A stretch of 64,000 nucleotides of DNA from Pleurodeles waltl (Eukaryota > Chordata > Amphibia > Caudata > Salamandridae). The stretch spans positions 759,164,235 through 759,228,234 of the forward strand of contig NC_090449.1 in NCBI RefSeq assembly GCF_031143425.1, given 5' to 3'. The notes under the pieces were generated by a model. That model had not been told where the DNA came from, did not search any database, and worked only from the letters and a program-made list of their open reading frames with translations. Positions within the stretch are counted from its first letter, which is position 1. Each line of letters starts with the position of its first letter. Below are positions 12,158 to 23,052 of this stretch, piece by piece. The translations under genes and the position numbers were made by a program.

Positions 12158-15078
12158 TGTAGGAAAGTACCATCTTGCCTGGCATATTACCCCCATTTTT
12201 ACATGTATGTCAGTTTGTTTTTGCCTGTCTCACTGTGATTCTGCTAGCCAGGACCCCAGTGCCCATAGTTTGTGGCCTGAATGTGTGTACCTGTATAGTG
12301 ACTAACTGTCTCACTGAGGCTCTGCTAATCAGAACCTTAGTGCTTATGCTCTCTCTGCCTTTAAATTTGTCACTATAGGCTATTGACTACTTTTACCAAT
12401 TTCAATTGGCACACTGGAATACCCTTAAAATTCCCTAGCATATGGTACCTAGGTACCCAGGGTTTTGGGGTTCCAGGAGATCCCTATGTGCTGCAGCATT
12501 TCTTTTGCCACCCACAGAGAGCTGAGACAAACCTTAACACAGGACTGCCACTGCAGCCTGAGTGAAATAACACACGCATTATTTCACAGCCATTTTCACT
12601 GCACTTAAGTAACTTATTAGTCATTTATATGTCTAACCTTCACTTGCTGAAGGTTAGGTGCAAAGTTACTAAGTGTGAGGGCACCCTTGCACTAGCAAAG
12701 GTGCCCCGACATAGTTCATGGCCATTTCCCTGGACTTTGTGATTGTGGGGACACCATTACACGTGTGCACTACATATAGGTCAATACCTATATGTAACTT
12801 CACAATGGTAACTCTGAATATAGCCATGTAGCATGTCTAAGATCATGGAATTGTCCCCCCATGCCAAATTTGGTATTGGGGACACAATTCCATGCATCCC
12901 TGGGGATCCACTATGGACCCAGGATCCTACCAAACCAGCTGTCAGGGGTTTTCTCTGGAGCTACCGCTGCTGCCACCCCACAGACAGGGTTCTGCCCTCC
13001 TGGGGTCTGGGCAGCCCAGTCCCAGGAAGGCAGAGCAAAGAATTTCCTCTGAGAGAGGGTGTTACACCCTCTCCCTTTGGAAATAGGTGTTAAAGGATGG
13101 GGAGGGGTAGCCTCTGGAAATGATTTGAAGGGCACAGATGGTGCCCTTCTTGCATAAGCCAGTCTACACCAGTTTAGGGAACTCCCAGTCCCTGCTCCGG
13201 CACGAAACTGGACAAAGTAAAGGGGAGTGACCACTCCCCTGTCCATCACCACCCCAGCGGTGGTGCCCAGAGATCCTCCAGTGTGTCTCAGACCTCTGCC
13301 ATCTTGGATCCAGAGGTGTGAGGGCACTCTGGAGGCCTCTGAGTGGCCAGTGCCAGCAGTTGACATCAGATATCCCTCCTGATAGGTGCTTACCCGACTA
13401 GGTGGCCAATCCTTCTCTGAGGGCTATTTAGGGTCTCTCCAGTGGGCTTTCCCTCAGATAATGACTTGCAAGAATTCACCAGTGTTCCTCTGCACCTCTC
13501 TCTTCGACTTCTGCCAAGGATCGACCGTTAGCTGCTCCAGGACGCCTGCAAAACTGCAAAAAAGTAGCAGGAAGATTACGAGCGACATTGTAGCACCTAA
13601 TCCTGCCCGCTTTCTCAACTGTTTCCTGGTGGTGCATGCTTTAGGGGCTGCCTGCCTTCATCCTGCTCTGGAAGCCACGACAAAATCTCTTGTGGGTCGA
13701 CGGAATCTTCCCCCTGCTTCAGCAGGCACCAAACTTCAGCATCACCAGAACTCTGGGACCCCACTCATCCTGACGAGCGTGGCCCCTGGAACACCGGTGG
13801 TGGACCCAAGTGACCCAGACTGCCCAGTGGTCCAACTGTTCAAATTTGGAGGAGGTGAGTCATTGCCTCCCTTCTCCAGACAGTAATCCTGTGCAGAATG
13901 TGAACTGCAGCTACAAGGGCTTCTGTGCACATTTCCATGAAATCCTGCATGCACAGCCAAGCCTAGGTCCCCAGAACTCTGTCCTGCTCAGCTCAGCTCC
14001 CTGAGTTGATCTCCAGTGTTGTGGGACCCTCTTTTGAAGTGGTGAGACGACCGCCATGTTCAGACTTCTTGAACCTGTGTTCAAGGACTTCTGCGGGTGC
14101 TTCCTGCTTGTGCATGGGCTCTCTATGTTGCTGAGGGACCCCTCTTTCTCCTCTCCCAAGTGGCAACATCTGGACCTTCCTGGGCCCGGGCAGCACCCCT
14201 CTTCTTCAACCACGACTCTTGCAGCTAGCAAGGCTTGTTTGCAGTATTTTGCCAAGGAAGCAACTCTGCATCCTCCAGCATTCCATCGGACATCTTCCGC
14301 ATGAAGGAGAAGTTCCTAGCACCTTTTGTTGTTGCAGAATCTTCAGCTTCTTCCATCCGGAGGCAGCCATTTTGCACCTTCATCCGGGGTTTAGTGGGCT
14401 CCTGCCCCCACGGACACTTGGACTTGGTCTCCTTCCTTTACAGGTCCTCAGGTACAGGAAGCCGTCTTCAGTGTTTTGCAGTCTGGTGTGGTCTTTGCAA
14501 AATCCTTTATCACAACTTTAGTGTGTTTCTGGGGAAATAGTAATACTTTACTCCTACTTTTCAGGGTCCTGGGGTGGGTTATCTTGGACACCCTTAGTGT
14601 TTTCTTACACTCCCAGCAACCCTCTACACAATACACTAGCCTAGGGGTCCATTTGTGGTTCGCATTCCACTTTCTTAGTATATGGTTTGTGTTGCCCCTA
14701 GGCCTATTGCATCCTATTGAATTTTACAGTGTTTGCACTACTTTCTGACTCTTTTACTTACCTGATTTTGGTTTGTGTATTTTACTTACCTCCTAAGGGA
14801 GTATATCCTCTGAGATATTTTTGGCACATTGTCACTAAAATAAAGTACCTTTATTTTTAGTAACTCTGAGTATTGTGTTTTCTTAAGATATTGTGCTATA
14901 TGATATAAGTGGTATAGTAGGAGCTTTGCATGTCTCCTAGTTCAGCCTAAGCTGCTCTGCTATAGCTATCTCTATCAGCCTAAGCTGCTAGAACACTACT
15001 ACTCTACTAATAAGGGATAACTGGACCTGGTGTAAGTACCATCAGGTACCCACTATAAGCCAGGCCAGCCTCCTACAT
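12158..15078 (+). mobile_element. 5' LTR of gypsy element G1
   Basis: This complete 2921-bp LTR starts TGTAGGAAAGTACC and ends GCCTCCTACA. An AATAAA lies near 14840, about 240 bp before the end, as in the other copies. Gag follows directly downstream, so it is the 5' LTR. At about 2.9 kb it is far longer than the few hundred bp usual for gypsy LTRs. A second subtype, starting TGTAGGAAGGTAGCC, occurs at 18910 and 27056. The open frames inside are short and overlap in all frames, so no gene is called. Confidence 0.9.
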
Positions 15079-15100
15079 TGGTGGTGCAGCGGTGGGATAA
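15079..15100 (+). promoter_or_regulatory. Candidate primer-binding site (tRNA-Leu-like)
   Basis: Directly after the LTR end the sequence reads TTGGTGGTGCAGCGGTGGGA. Vertebrate leucine tRNAs end in a sequence whose complement is TGGTGGCAGCGGTGGGAT. The site matches this with two extra bases (TG) after the first TGGTGG. The match comes from memory of tRNA-Leu 3' ends; the two-base bulge leaves some doubt. Confidence 0.5.
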
Positions 15101-15312
15101 GTACTTGTAACTGCTTTGCCACTTTATCATTGGCAATTTTCATAAGAAAACCATATTCTAAATACTTAGAAATATACACAAGCAACTTTAACAGTCTTAC
15201 TTGCTCTCTAAAAACTTTGTAAAAAGTTTCAGAAAAGTTTTAAAAAGTTTTTCTCCTTTCTTTAAAAGTTTTCTAAACTTTTTCTCTCTCACCTAAACTC
15301 TTTCTTTCCACT

Positions 15313-16223
15313 ATGTCTGTAGTAGAGGCCACTCCCAAGGTTGTGAAGACAACTTATGAGAATCTAAACTTTAAATGTTTGAGGAGTCTCTGTATAGAAA
15401 GGAGTTTATGGAGTGGTAAGAACCCTACCAAAGATCTCCTTCTTAGCCTTCTCCTTGAAAGTGACCAGAATCATACTGGTCAAACCCAGGATCAGGAGGT
15501 AGAGGAGTGGGGTACCCAGATAGAATCAGGGGAGGGCCCTGAGGACTCTGGGGAGGATACTTCCAAAGACCTTTCAAGTATTAGGCCAGCTGGTGAAGCT
15601 GGTAGTGGGAGGGGGTCACACATTAGTAGGGCACCTTTCACTCCAGAATGCCAGGTCACTAGGGTTCAGGTAGTTAGAGAAAGGTTCACTTCTGCTAACT
15701 CTCACATTACCTCTGTGTCAGAGAATTCCCAAACCTCCCACTCAGAGGATAACACTCTAGACAGGGAACTCAGAAACCTGAGGTTGGAAGAGGCCAGACT
15801 GAAGCTAAGACAGCAGCAGTTGGCCTTAGACAGGGAATCCCTAGATGTAGAGAGGGAAAGACAGAAGTTGGGGTTAGTTGCTCATGGTGGCAGCAGCATC
15901 AATCTTGATAGTCATCCTGTTAGAGAAACAGATTCAAGAAACCTGCATAAGATTGATCCCCCTAACAAGGAGGGGGGTGGCATAAACAAGTGGTTTTCTG
16001 CACTTGAGAGGGCCTGTATGGTATAGTTGGTCCCTCAAGGCAGTGGGCTGCTATCTTGTGGCTATCTTTCACTGGCAAAGGTAGGGACAGACTCCGTACT
16101 GTCAGGGAGAGTGATGCCAACCACTACAACGTTTTGAAAGATGCACTCTTAGATGGATTTGGCTTAACCACCAAACAATACAGGATAAAGTTCAGAGATA
16201 CCAGGACCGGACAGACTTTGTAG
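15313..16223 (+). pseudogene. gag: G1 gag, N-terminal part
   Basis: The open frame starts at the first ATG after the leader (15313) and runs 237 codons to a TAG at 16024. A second frame continues the same protein to the inserted element at 16224, showing capsid-like sequence that also occurs at 19583-19834. The N-terminal part is acidic and Ser-rich. A strongly charged predicted helix with many Arg, Glu and Gln lies around 15760-15890. Gag would form the intracellular particle. The gene is broken by a premature stop, a frame change and the hAT-like insertion. Confidence 0.7.
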
Positions 16224-17000
16224 CAGTGGCGGCCGGCAGCTTTAGGAGGGAGGGGGGCGGGCGGGACACACACACACACTCATTCTTTCAGACATGCATG
16301 CAAGCACATCCTTTAACAACACTTATACCATTCAAACATGCACACACGCACCAAACATTCATTTTAAAAGATCGCACACACTCATTCTTTCACACACACA
16401 CGCACGCACATCCATTAACAACACTCATAACACTCAAACATGCACGCGTGCACCAAACATTCAATTTAAACATACACACACACAAACACACACACATACC
16501 TTCATCCTCCAGGTCCCAGGAGGGTTGGGACTGCTGCCTTCCCTCATTAGCTGACCTTAGGTCAGCCAATGAGGGAAGGCAGCAGTCCCAGCCTTGTCAC
16601 AGAGAGGGATGGGGTCAGTGAGACTGCTGACCCCACCCCACTCTGTGACGAAGTGTCACTGATTGACACTCGCCCTGGGCACTTCAGGGCTTAAACCTGA
16701 AGCTCCCAGGGAGAGTGTCAATTGGTGAAGCTTTCCTCGTCACCCAGGGGAGGGCCTCGAGGCACCTTTGCTGAGCAGAGGAGGTCACGCCCATAGGAGC
16801 TGTGACCTCCTCAGCCCAGCATAGTTCAGCTCAGGCAGCCAGGAGTGTGCGCAAATCGCGCATGTCTGCTCCTGGCTGCCTGAGCTGAACGTGGAGAGTG
16901 TCTGTCAGGCTGACCTTTGTTCAGCCTGACAGACACTCTTCATGAGGGGCAAAAGGTGGGGGGGGCATGGCCCCTCCGCCCTAAAGGACAGCCCCCACTG
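16224..17000. mobile_element. hAT-like non-autonomous element made of serial hairpins
   Basis: Terminal inverted repeats start CAGTGGCGGCCGGC on the left and CAGTGGGGGCTGTC on the complement of the right end. Perfect 8-bp duplications CTTTGTAG flank it at 16216-16223 and 17001-17008. Both traits are typical of hAT transposons. The left third is rich in CA and CACACA tracts. The right two thirds form at least six successive hairpins, at about 16525-16590, 16595-16648, 16658-16722, 16780-16812, 16830-16888 and 16892-16939. It has no transposase and must be mobilised in trans. The gag target reads through on both sides. Confidence 0.85.
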
Positions 17001-17008
17001 CTTTGTAG

Positions 17009-18262
17009 ACTGGACAGACTTTGTAGACTGTTCAGTGAAGGCCTTGGAAGGATGGTTATATATGCAGTAAGGAGACTGACTCTGAAAGCCTGTATAATCT
17101 AATCCTGAGAAAGCATATTTTGAATAATTGAGTGTCTGACTTGTTGCATCAGTACTTGGTAGACTCAGATCTGACCTCTCCCCAAGAATTGGGAAAGAAG
17201 GCAGACAAATGGGTCAGAACAAGAGTGAGCAGAAAAGCTCATACAGGTGGTGTGACAAGGATGGCAAGAAGAAGGATGGTAAGGCTTCTGACAAGGGTGG
17301 GGACAAAGATAAAAAGAATTCTGAGTCTTCATCAGGCCCACAAACATCCTCTGGGGGAGGTGGGTCCAAATCCTCTTCACACAATCAAAAGAAGCCATGG
17401 TGTTATTTATGTAAAAGTAAAGGCCATTGGGCAAGTGATTCCACTTGTCCAAAGAAAAGCACCAAGGCTTCAATAGCCACAACCCCAACTACTACTCCTA
17501 GTATTAGCAGTGGTGGTGAGAAGAACACTACAAATAGCCAATCAAAGGGTGTAGCTGGGCTCACGATTGGTAATGTAGTTGGGGTTGGTCTAGTTAGGGA
17601 GACCACAGAGGCTGTTTTAGTCTCTGATGATGGTATTGATTTTGCCACCTTGGTTGCTTGCCCCCTTAATATGGGTAAGTACAAGCAATTACCTCTTATA
17701 AATGGTGTTGAGGTTGAGGCCTACAGTGACACAGGAGCCATTGTCACCATGGTGATTGAGAAACTGGTTGCCCCTGAACAACACCTACTTGGTCAGCAGT
17801 ACCAAGTGACTGATGCTCATAACAACACCCTTAGCCTACCTCATTGCTGTTGTGAATCTCAACTGGGGGGGGGGGGGAGTTATTGGTCCAAAGAAAGTTG
17901 TGGTAGCCACTGATTTACCTGTAGTCTGCTTACTAGGGAATGGTTTGGAGACATCAGCTTGGGCTGAAGTGGAGCTGGAGGCTCATGCAGCAATGCTGGG
18001 CATTCCAGGGCATATCTTTGCTCTCACAAGGGCTCAGGCCCAGAAGCAAGGAAGACAGGGAAGCTTGGATCCTGGAAAAATGGACCAAGTGCTCCAAAAA
18101 GCTAGGGGTAGAAAGGGTAAATCCTTGCCCACTACCCATCCCTCTCCAAAGATTCCCCTTTTGAGGAAGAGGAATCCTCTCCCTGTGCAGAATCTACACC
18201 AGATGAGTTAGCAGCAGACACTGCTGATCTTTTGAGTGCAGGGGGCCTGCTAGGGAAGATCT
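17009..18262 (+). pseudogene. G1 gag nucleocapsid and aspartic protease region
   Basis: Gag resumes after the hAT duplication. A Lys/Ser/Gly-rich stretch leads to a zinc-knuckle-like motif at about 17401-17450 (CYLCKSKGHW, with the last Cys six residues after the His plus one). The protease follows, with the active-site triad DTGA at 17728-17739 and a later LLGN motif. A run of ten G near 17867-17877 coincides with a frame change between the frames 17209-17913 and 17813-18211. The protease would cleave the polyprotein. The copy is disabled by the frame changes. Confidence 0.75.
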
Positions 18263-18909
18263 GAGTGTGGCACAGCAGACCTGTCCCACACTAGAGGGCT
18301 TAAGACAGCAAGCTGTCAAACAGCAGAATGGGGATATCACTGATAGCCATAAAGTCTTTTGGGAAGACAACCTGCTCTATACTGAGTCAAAGGACCCTAC
18401 ACCTGGAGCTGCCAGGAGATTGATCATCCTTTTAAAGTGTAGGAAGTTTCTTCTGACTTTGGCTCATGATATTCCTTTCGCTGGGCATTTGGGCCAAAGT
18501 AAGACTTGGGACAGACTTGTTCCATTGTTTCACTGGCCTCATATGTCAGAGGACACCAAGGAGTTTTGTCGCTCCTGTGTGACCTGCCAAGCCAGTGGCA
18601 AGACTGGTGGCACACCTAAGGCCCCCTTCATTCTACTTCGAGTGGTTGGGATGCCCTTTGAGAGGGTAGGGGTTGACATTGTTGGCCCCCTTGACCCTCA
18701 AACAGATTGAGGAAATAGGTTTATCCTAGTAGTAGTGGACCATGCCACTAGGTATCCTGAAGCTATACCCTTAAGGACCACTGCAGCTCCTGCTGTGGCA
18801 AAATCCCTCCTGGGAATCTTTTCAAGGATGGGTTTCCCTAAGGAAGTGGTATCAGACAGAGGTAGTAACTTCGTGCATATCTCAAGGCAATGTACAAGGA
18901 GTGTGGTGT
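18263..18909 (+). pseudogene. G1 integrase, truncated
   Basis: The frame at 18267-18710 carries the HHCC zinc domain (AHDIPFAGHLG, then CRSCVTCQ) and the start of the catalytic core (VGVDIVGPLD). A TGA at 18708 breaks the frame. Core sequence continues through ATRYPEAIP and VVSDRGSNF until 18909. There LTR sequence starting TGTAGGAAGG replaces the rest, so the third catalytic residue and all of RT and RNase H are missing. Integrase directly follows protease, as in G2. This agrees with an integrase-first pol. Confidence 0.8.
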
Positions 18910-19577
18910 TGTAGGAAGGTAGCCTCTTTCTAGCCTTGTTACCCCCACTTTTGGCCCGTTTGTGAGTATATGTCAGGGTGTTTTCACTGTCTCACTGGGA
19001 TCCTGCTAGCCAGGGCCCAGTGCTCATAGTGAAAACCCTATGTTATCAGTGTGTTTGTTATGTGTCACTGGGATCCTGCTAGCCAAGACCCCAGTGCTCA
19101 TACGTTTGTGGCCTGTATGTGTTCCCTGTGTGGTGCTTAACTGTATCACTGAGGCTCTGCTAACCAGGACCTCAGTGTTTATGCTCTCTCTGCTTTCTAA
19201 ATTTGTGACTGCAGGCTAGTGACTAATTTTACCAATTCACATTGGCACACTGTGCAGGAAAGTACCATCTTGCCTGGCATGTTACCCCCATATTTCACTG
19301 TATGTATGTTGTTTTAGCCCTTGTGTCACTGGGATTCTGCCAGGCAGGACCCCAGTGCTCATAGTATGTGCCCTGTGTGTGTTCCCTATGTGGTGCCTTA
19401 CTGCATCACTGAGGGTCTGCTAACCAAAACCTCAGTGTTTATGCTCTCTCTGCTTTCTAAATTTGTCACTGCAGGCTAGTGATTAAATTTAACAATTCCC
19501 ATTGGCACACTGGTACACACATATAATTCCATTGTATGTGGTACTGGGTACCCAGGGTATTGGGGTTCCAGGAGATC
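18910..19577 (+). mobile_element. Two abutting LTR 5'-end fragments between G1 and G2
   Basis: The first fragment (18910-19252) is the start of an LTR of the TGTAGGAAGGTAGCC subtype. After 343 bp it meets the start of the other subtype (TGCAGGAAAGTACC at 19253). After 325 bp that in turn jumps into gag at about 19578. Neither fragment reaches the LTR 3' end. The arrangement looks like repeated template switching or recombination within the first 350 bp of the LTR. No target duplications are seen at the joints. Confidence 0.75.
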
Positions 19578-19834
19578 TTTTGCAGTTAACCACTGAACAA
19601 TACAGGATTAAGTTCAGAGACACCAGAAAAGAGTCTTCTCAAGACTGGACAGATTTTGTGGACTGTTCAGTGAAGGCCTTGAAAGGGTGGTTACATGGCA
19701 GTAAGGTATCTGACTATGAAAGCCTGTACTATCTTATTCTGAGAGAGCATATTCTGAACAATTGTGTGTCTGACTTGTTTCACCAATACCTAGTGGACTC
19801 GGATCTGATCTCTCCCCAAGAACTGGGAAAGTAG
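19578..19834 (+). pseudogene. gag: G2 gag capsid fragment
   Basis: The sequence enters gag at a block matching 16165 onward of G1 (QYRIKFRDTRK) and continues in frame through DWTDFVDCSVKALKGW to a TAG at 19832. It is the capsid C-terminal part. The gag N-terminus is missing because LTR sequence is joined directly to it. The same reading continues after the stop into the nucleocapsid at 19859. Confidence 0.7.
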
Positions 19835-19858
19835 GCAGACAAGTGGGTCAGAACAAGG

Positions 19859-20902
19859 GTGAACAGAAAAGTTCATACAGGGGGTGGCAAGGATGGCAAG
19901 AAGAAGGATGGTAAGTCTTCTGACAAGGGTGGGGACAAAAGTAAACATTCTGAGTCTTCATCAGGCCCACAAAAATCCTTTGGGGGTGGTGGGTCCAAAT
20001 CCTCTTCCAATAATCAACCTAAAAAGCGTTGGTGTTATTTGTGTAAAGTCAAAGGCCATTGGGCAACTGATTCCAGTTGTCCAAAGAAAAACACTAAACC
20101 TCCCACCACCACAACCCCTGCTGCAAATTCTAGTGCCCCTAGTAATAGCAGTGGTGGTGGGAAATTTACTACTAACAGCCAATCCCAGGGTGAAGCTGGG
20201 CTCACAATTGGCAATGTAGTTGTGGTTGGTCTTGTTAGGGAGACCACAGAGGCTGTTTCAGTCTCTGATGGTGGCATTGATTTTGCTACCATGGTTGCTT
20301 GTCCCCTTAACATGGATAAGTGCAACCAACTTCCCCTAATAAATGGTGTTGAGGTTCAGGCCTACAGGGACACAGGATCCAGTGTAACTATGGTGATAGA
20401 AAAACTGGTCCACCACGAACAACACCTACTTGGTCAGCAGTACCAAGTGACAGACGCTCATAACAACACTCTTAGCCACGCCATGGCTGTTGTGAATCTC
20501 AACCGGGGGGGGGGGATTACTGGTCCAAAGAAAGTTGTGGTTGCCTCAGATTTACCTGTAGACTGTCTACTAGGGAATGAATTAGAGACATCAGCTTGGG
20601 CAGAAGTGGAGTTTGAGGCTCATGCAGCAATGATGGGCATTACTGGGCATATTTTTGCTTTAACCAGGGCTCAGGCCAAAAAGCAAAAAGGACATGGTAA
20701 CTTGGATCCTGGAACAAAGGACCAAGTGTTCCCTAAAGCTAGGGGTAGCAAGGGTAAATCCCTACCCACTATCCCTCCATCTACAGATGATTCCCCTTCT
20801 GAGGAAGAGGAATTTCCTCCTTGTGCAGAACCTACACCAGATGAGCTGGCAGCAGACACTGCTGAGCTTTTGGGTGGAGGGGGCCTGCCAGGGAAGAGCT
20901 GA
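19859..20902 (+). pseudogene. G2 nucleocapsid and protease
   Basis: The 347-codon frame encodes a basic Gly/Ser/Lys-rich segment and a zinc-knuckle-like CYLCKVKGHW with a more distant final Cys. A Thr/Ser/Asn linker follows, then an aspartic protease with DTGS at 20369-20380 and CLLGNELE near 20570. The end is acidic. It is the best-preserved nucleocapsid-protease copy in the window. The frame ends at 20902, and integrase follows after a gap with further stops. The protein would act inside the retrotransposon particle. Confidence 0.8.
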
Positions 20903-22190
20903 GTGAGGCACAGCAAACCTTTCCCACATTAGAGGGTCTCAGATAGCAAGCTGTCAAATAGCAAAATGGGGATGTCAGTGACAGCCATAGAGTATACTGG
21001 GAAGATAACCTCTTGTACGCAGAGGCAAGGGACCCAAAAGCTGAAGCAGCCAGGAGACTTGTCATTCCCCTGCAGTACAGAGAGATTTTCTTCTCACTCT
21101 AGCACATGACATTCCTTTGGCTGGGCATTTGGGACAGATAAAAACTTGGGAAAGACTTGTCCCCTTGTTTCACTGGCCTCGTATGTCAGAGGACACCAAA
21201 GATTTTTGCAAGTCTTGTGTGACCTGCCAAGCCAGTGGCAAGACTGGTGGCACTCCAAAGGCCCCTCTAATTCCACTTCCAGTGGTTGGGGTGCCCTTTG
21301 AAATGGTAGGGGTTGACATAGTTGGCACCCTTGACCCTCCTACTACTTCAGGCAATAGTTTTATCTTGGTGGTTGTGGACCATGCCACAAGATATCCTGA
21401 AGCCATACCTTAAAGGACCACTACAGCTCCTGAAGTGGCAAAGGCCCTCCTGGGAATCTTTTCGAGGGTGGGTTTTCCTAAAGAGGTAGTATCAGACAGG
21501 GGTAGCAACTTCATGTCTGCATACTTGAAAGCAATGTGGAAGGAGTGTGGTGTTACCTACAATTTCACCACCCCTTACCATCCACAGACAAATGGACTGG
21601 TTGAGAGGTTCAATAAAACTCTCAAAGGAATGATAATGGGACTCCGTGAAAAACTGAGGAGAAGATGGGATGTCCTGTTACCTTGCCTCCTTTTTGCTTA
21701 CAGGGAGGTACCCCAAAAAGGAGTGGGCTTCAGCCCCTTTGAACTCCTCTTTGGGCACCTTGTAAGAGGTCCACTCACTCTTGTGAAGGAGGGTTGGGAA
21801 CAACCTTTAAAAGTTCCTAAACAGGACAAAGTGGATTATGTACTTGGCCTAGGATCCAGAATGGCTGAGTACATGAAAAAGGCCAGTAAAAACCTTCAGG
21901 CCAGTCAGGAGCTGCAAAAGCAATGGCATGACCAGAAGGCTGTTCTGATCCAGTACCAACCAAGACAGAAGGTGTGGGTATTGGAGCCTTTGGCCCCAAG
22001 AGCACTCCAAGACATATGGATTGGAACCCATCTAATTGTTGAGAAAAAGGGTGAGGTTACCTATTTGGTAGACCTGGGCACTGCCAGGAGTCCCCTTAGG
22101 GTGATTCATGTCAACCTCCTGAGACCCTACTATGACAGGGCTGATCTCACCCTGCTCATGTCAACAGATGAGGGACAGGAAGAAGAGAGT
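20903..22190 (+). pseudogene. G2 integrase
   Basis: The HHCC domain is at about 21100-21240. The core shows a first Asp in VGVDIVGTLD, a second in VVSDRGSNF (about 21490) and a Glu in QTNGLVERFNKTL (about 21604). The last two are separated by 35 residues, the classic D35E spacing. A TAA at 21411 interrupts the frame once, and the same frame resumes at once. The C-terminal part ends near VIHVNLLRPYY. Integrase would insert the cDNA into chromosomes. The same frame continues into RT without a break, so integrase precedes RT. Confidence 0.85.
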
Positions 22191-23050
22191 GACCCTCTCC
22201 CTCATCTCTTCTCCACCACTGAAGCAGTTGCCTTAGTGGAGGGAGTAGTTTTAGCAGATAGTCTGACTGCAGAACAGAAAGAGAACTGCATCAATCTCCT
22301 AAGCCAATTTTCAGACCTCTTTTCACTTGTACCAGGTACAACATCCTGGTGTGAACACACAATTGACACTGGAGACAGCCTGCCTGTCAAAAGTAAAATT
22401 TATAGGCAGCCTGACCATGTCAGAGACTGCATTAAAAAAGAGGTGCAGAAAATGTTGGACTTGGGGGTGATTGAACTTTCTGAAAGCCCATGGGCTAGCC
22501 CAGTGGTGCTTGTACCAAAACCTCACACCAAAGATGGAAAGAGAGTGATGAGGTTTTGTGTAGATTACAGAGGGCTCAATCAGGTAACAAAAACTGATGC
22601 TCACCCTATACCCAGGGCAGATGAGCTCATTGATACACTGGCTTCTGCCAAGTATCTTAGAACTTTTGATCTTACTGCAGGGTATTCGCAGATCAGATTG
22701 ACAGAAGATGCTAAACCAAAAACTGCATTTTCTACTATAGGAGGGCACTACCAATTCACAGTAATGCCCTTTGGTTTGAAAAATGCACCTGCCACTTTTT
22801 AGAGATTGGTGAACACAGACCTCCAAGGGTTGGAGGCTTTCAGTGCAGCATATCTTGATGATATTGCTGTCTTTAGCTCAACCTGGGATGAGCACCTGGT
22901 CCACCTTTGGAACGTTTTGGAGGCCCTGTAAAAGGCACACCTCACTATCAAGGCCTCAAAGTGTCAGATAGGGCAGGGGAAAGTGTTTTTTTCTGGGCCA
23001 CCGGGTAGATAGAGAACAGGTTGCACCACTACAGGGGACAATTTAGACAA
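22191..23050 (+). pseudogene. G2 reverse transcriptase
   Basis: This is a gypsy-type RT: PSEDLFSL-like entry, then DLGVIELSESPWASPVVLV, FCVDYRGLNQVT, FDLTAGYSQI, MPFGLKNAPATF and the catalytic YLDD at 22851-22862. It is fused in frame to the integrase from 21435 to a TAG at 22800, where related elements have Gln. A T-run near 22985 coincides with another frame change before RNase H. RT copies the element RNA to DNA in the particle. The copy is inactive. Confidence 0.85.
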
Positions 23051-23052
23051 TC

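Noticed and set aside
13386..13886. 166-codon plus frame in the G1 5' LTR
   Set aside because: The equivalent region of other LTRs is broken, and splice-like and GC-rich noncoding sequence continues on both sides.
16224..16520. Protein-coding frame rich in His and Thr in the hAT-like element
   Set aside because: It translates CA-rich simple sequence and has no conserved features.
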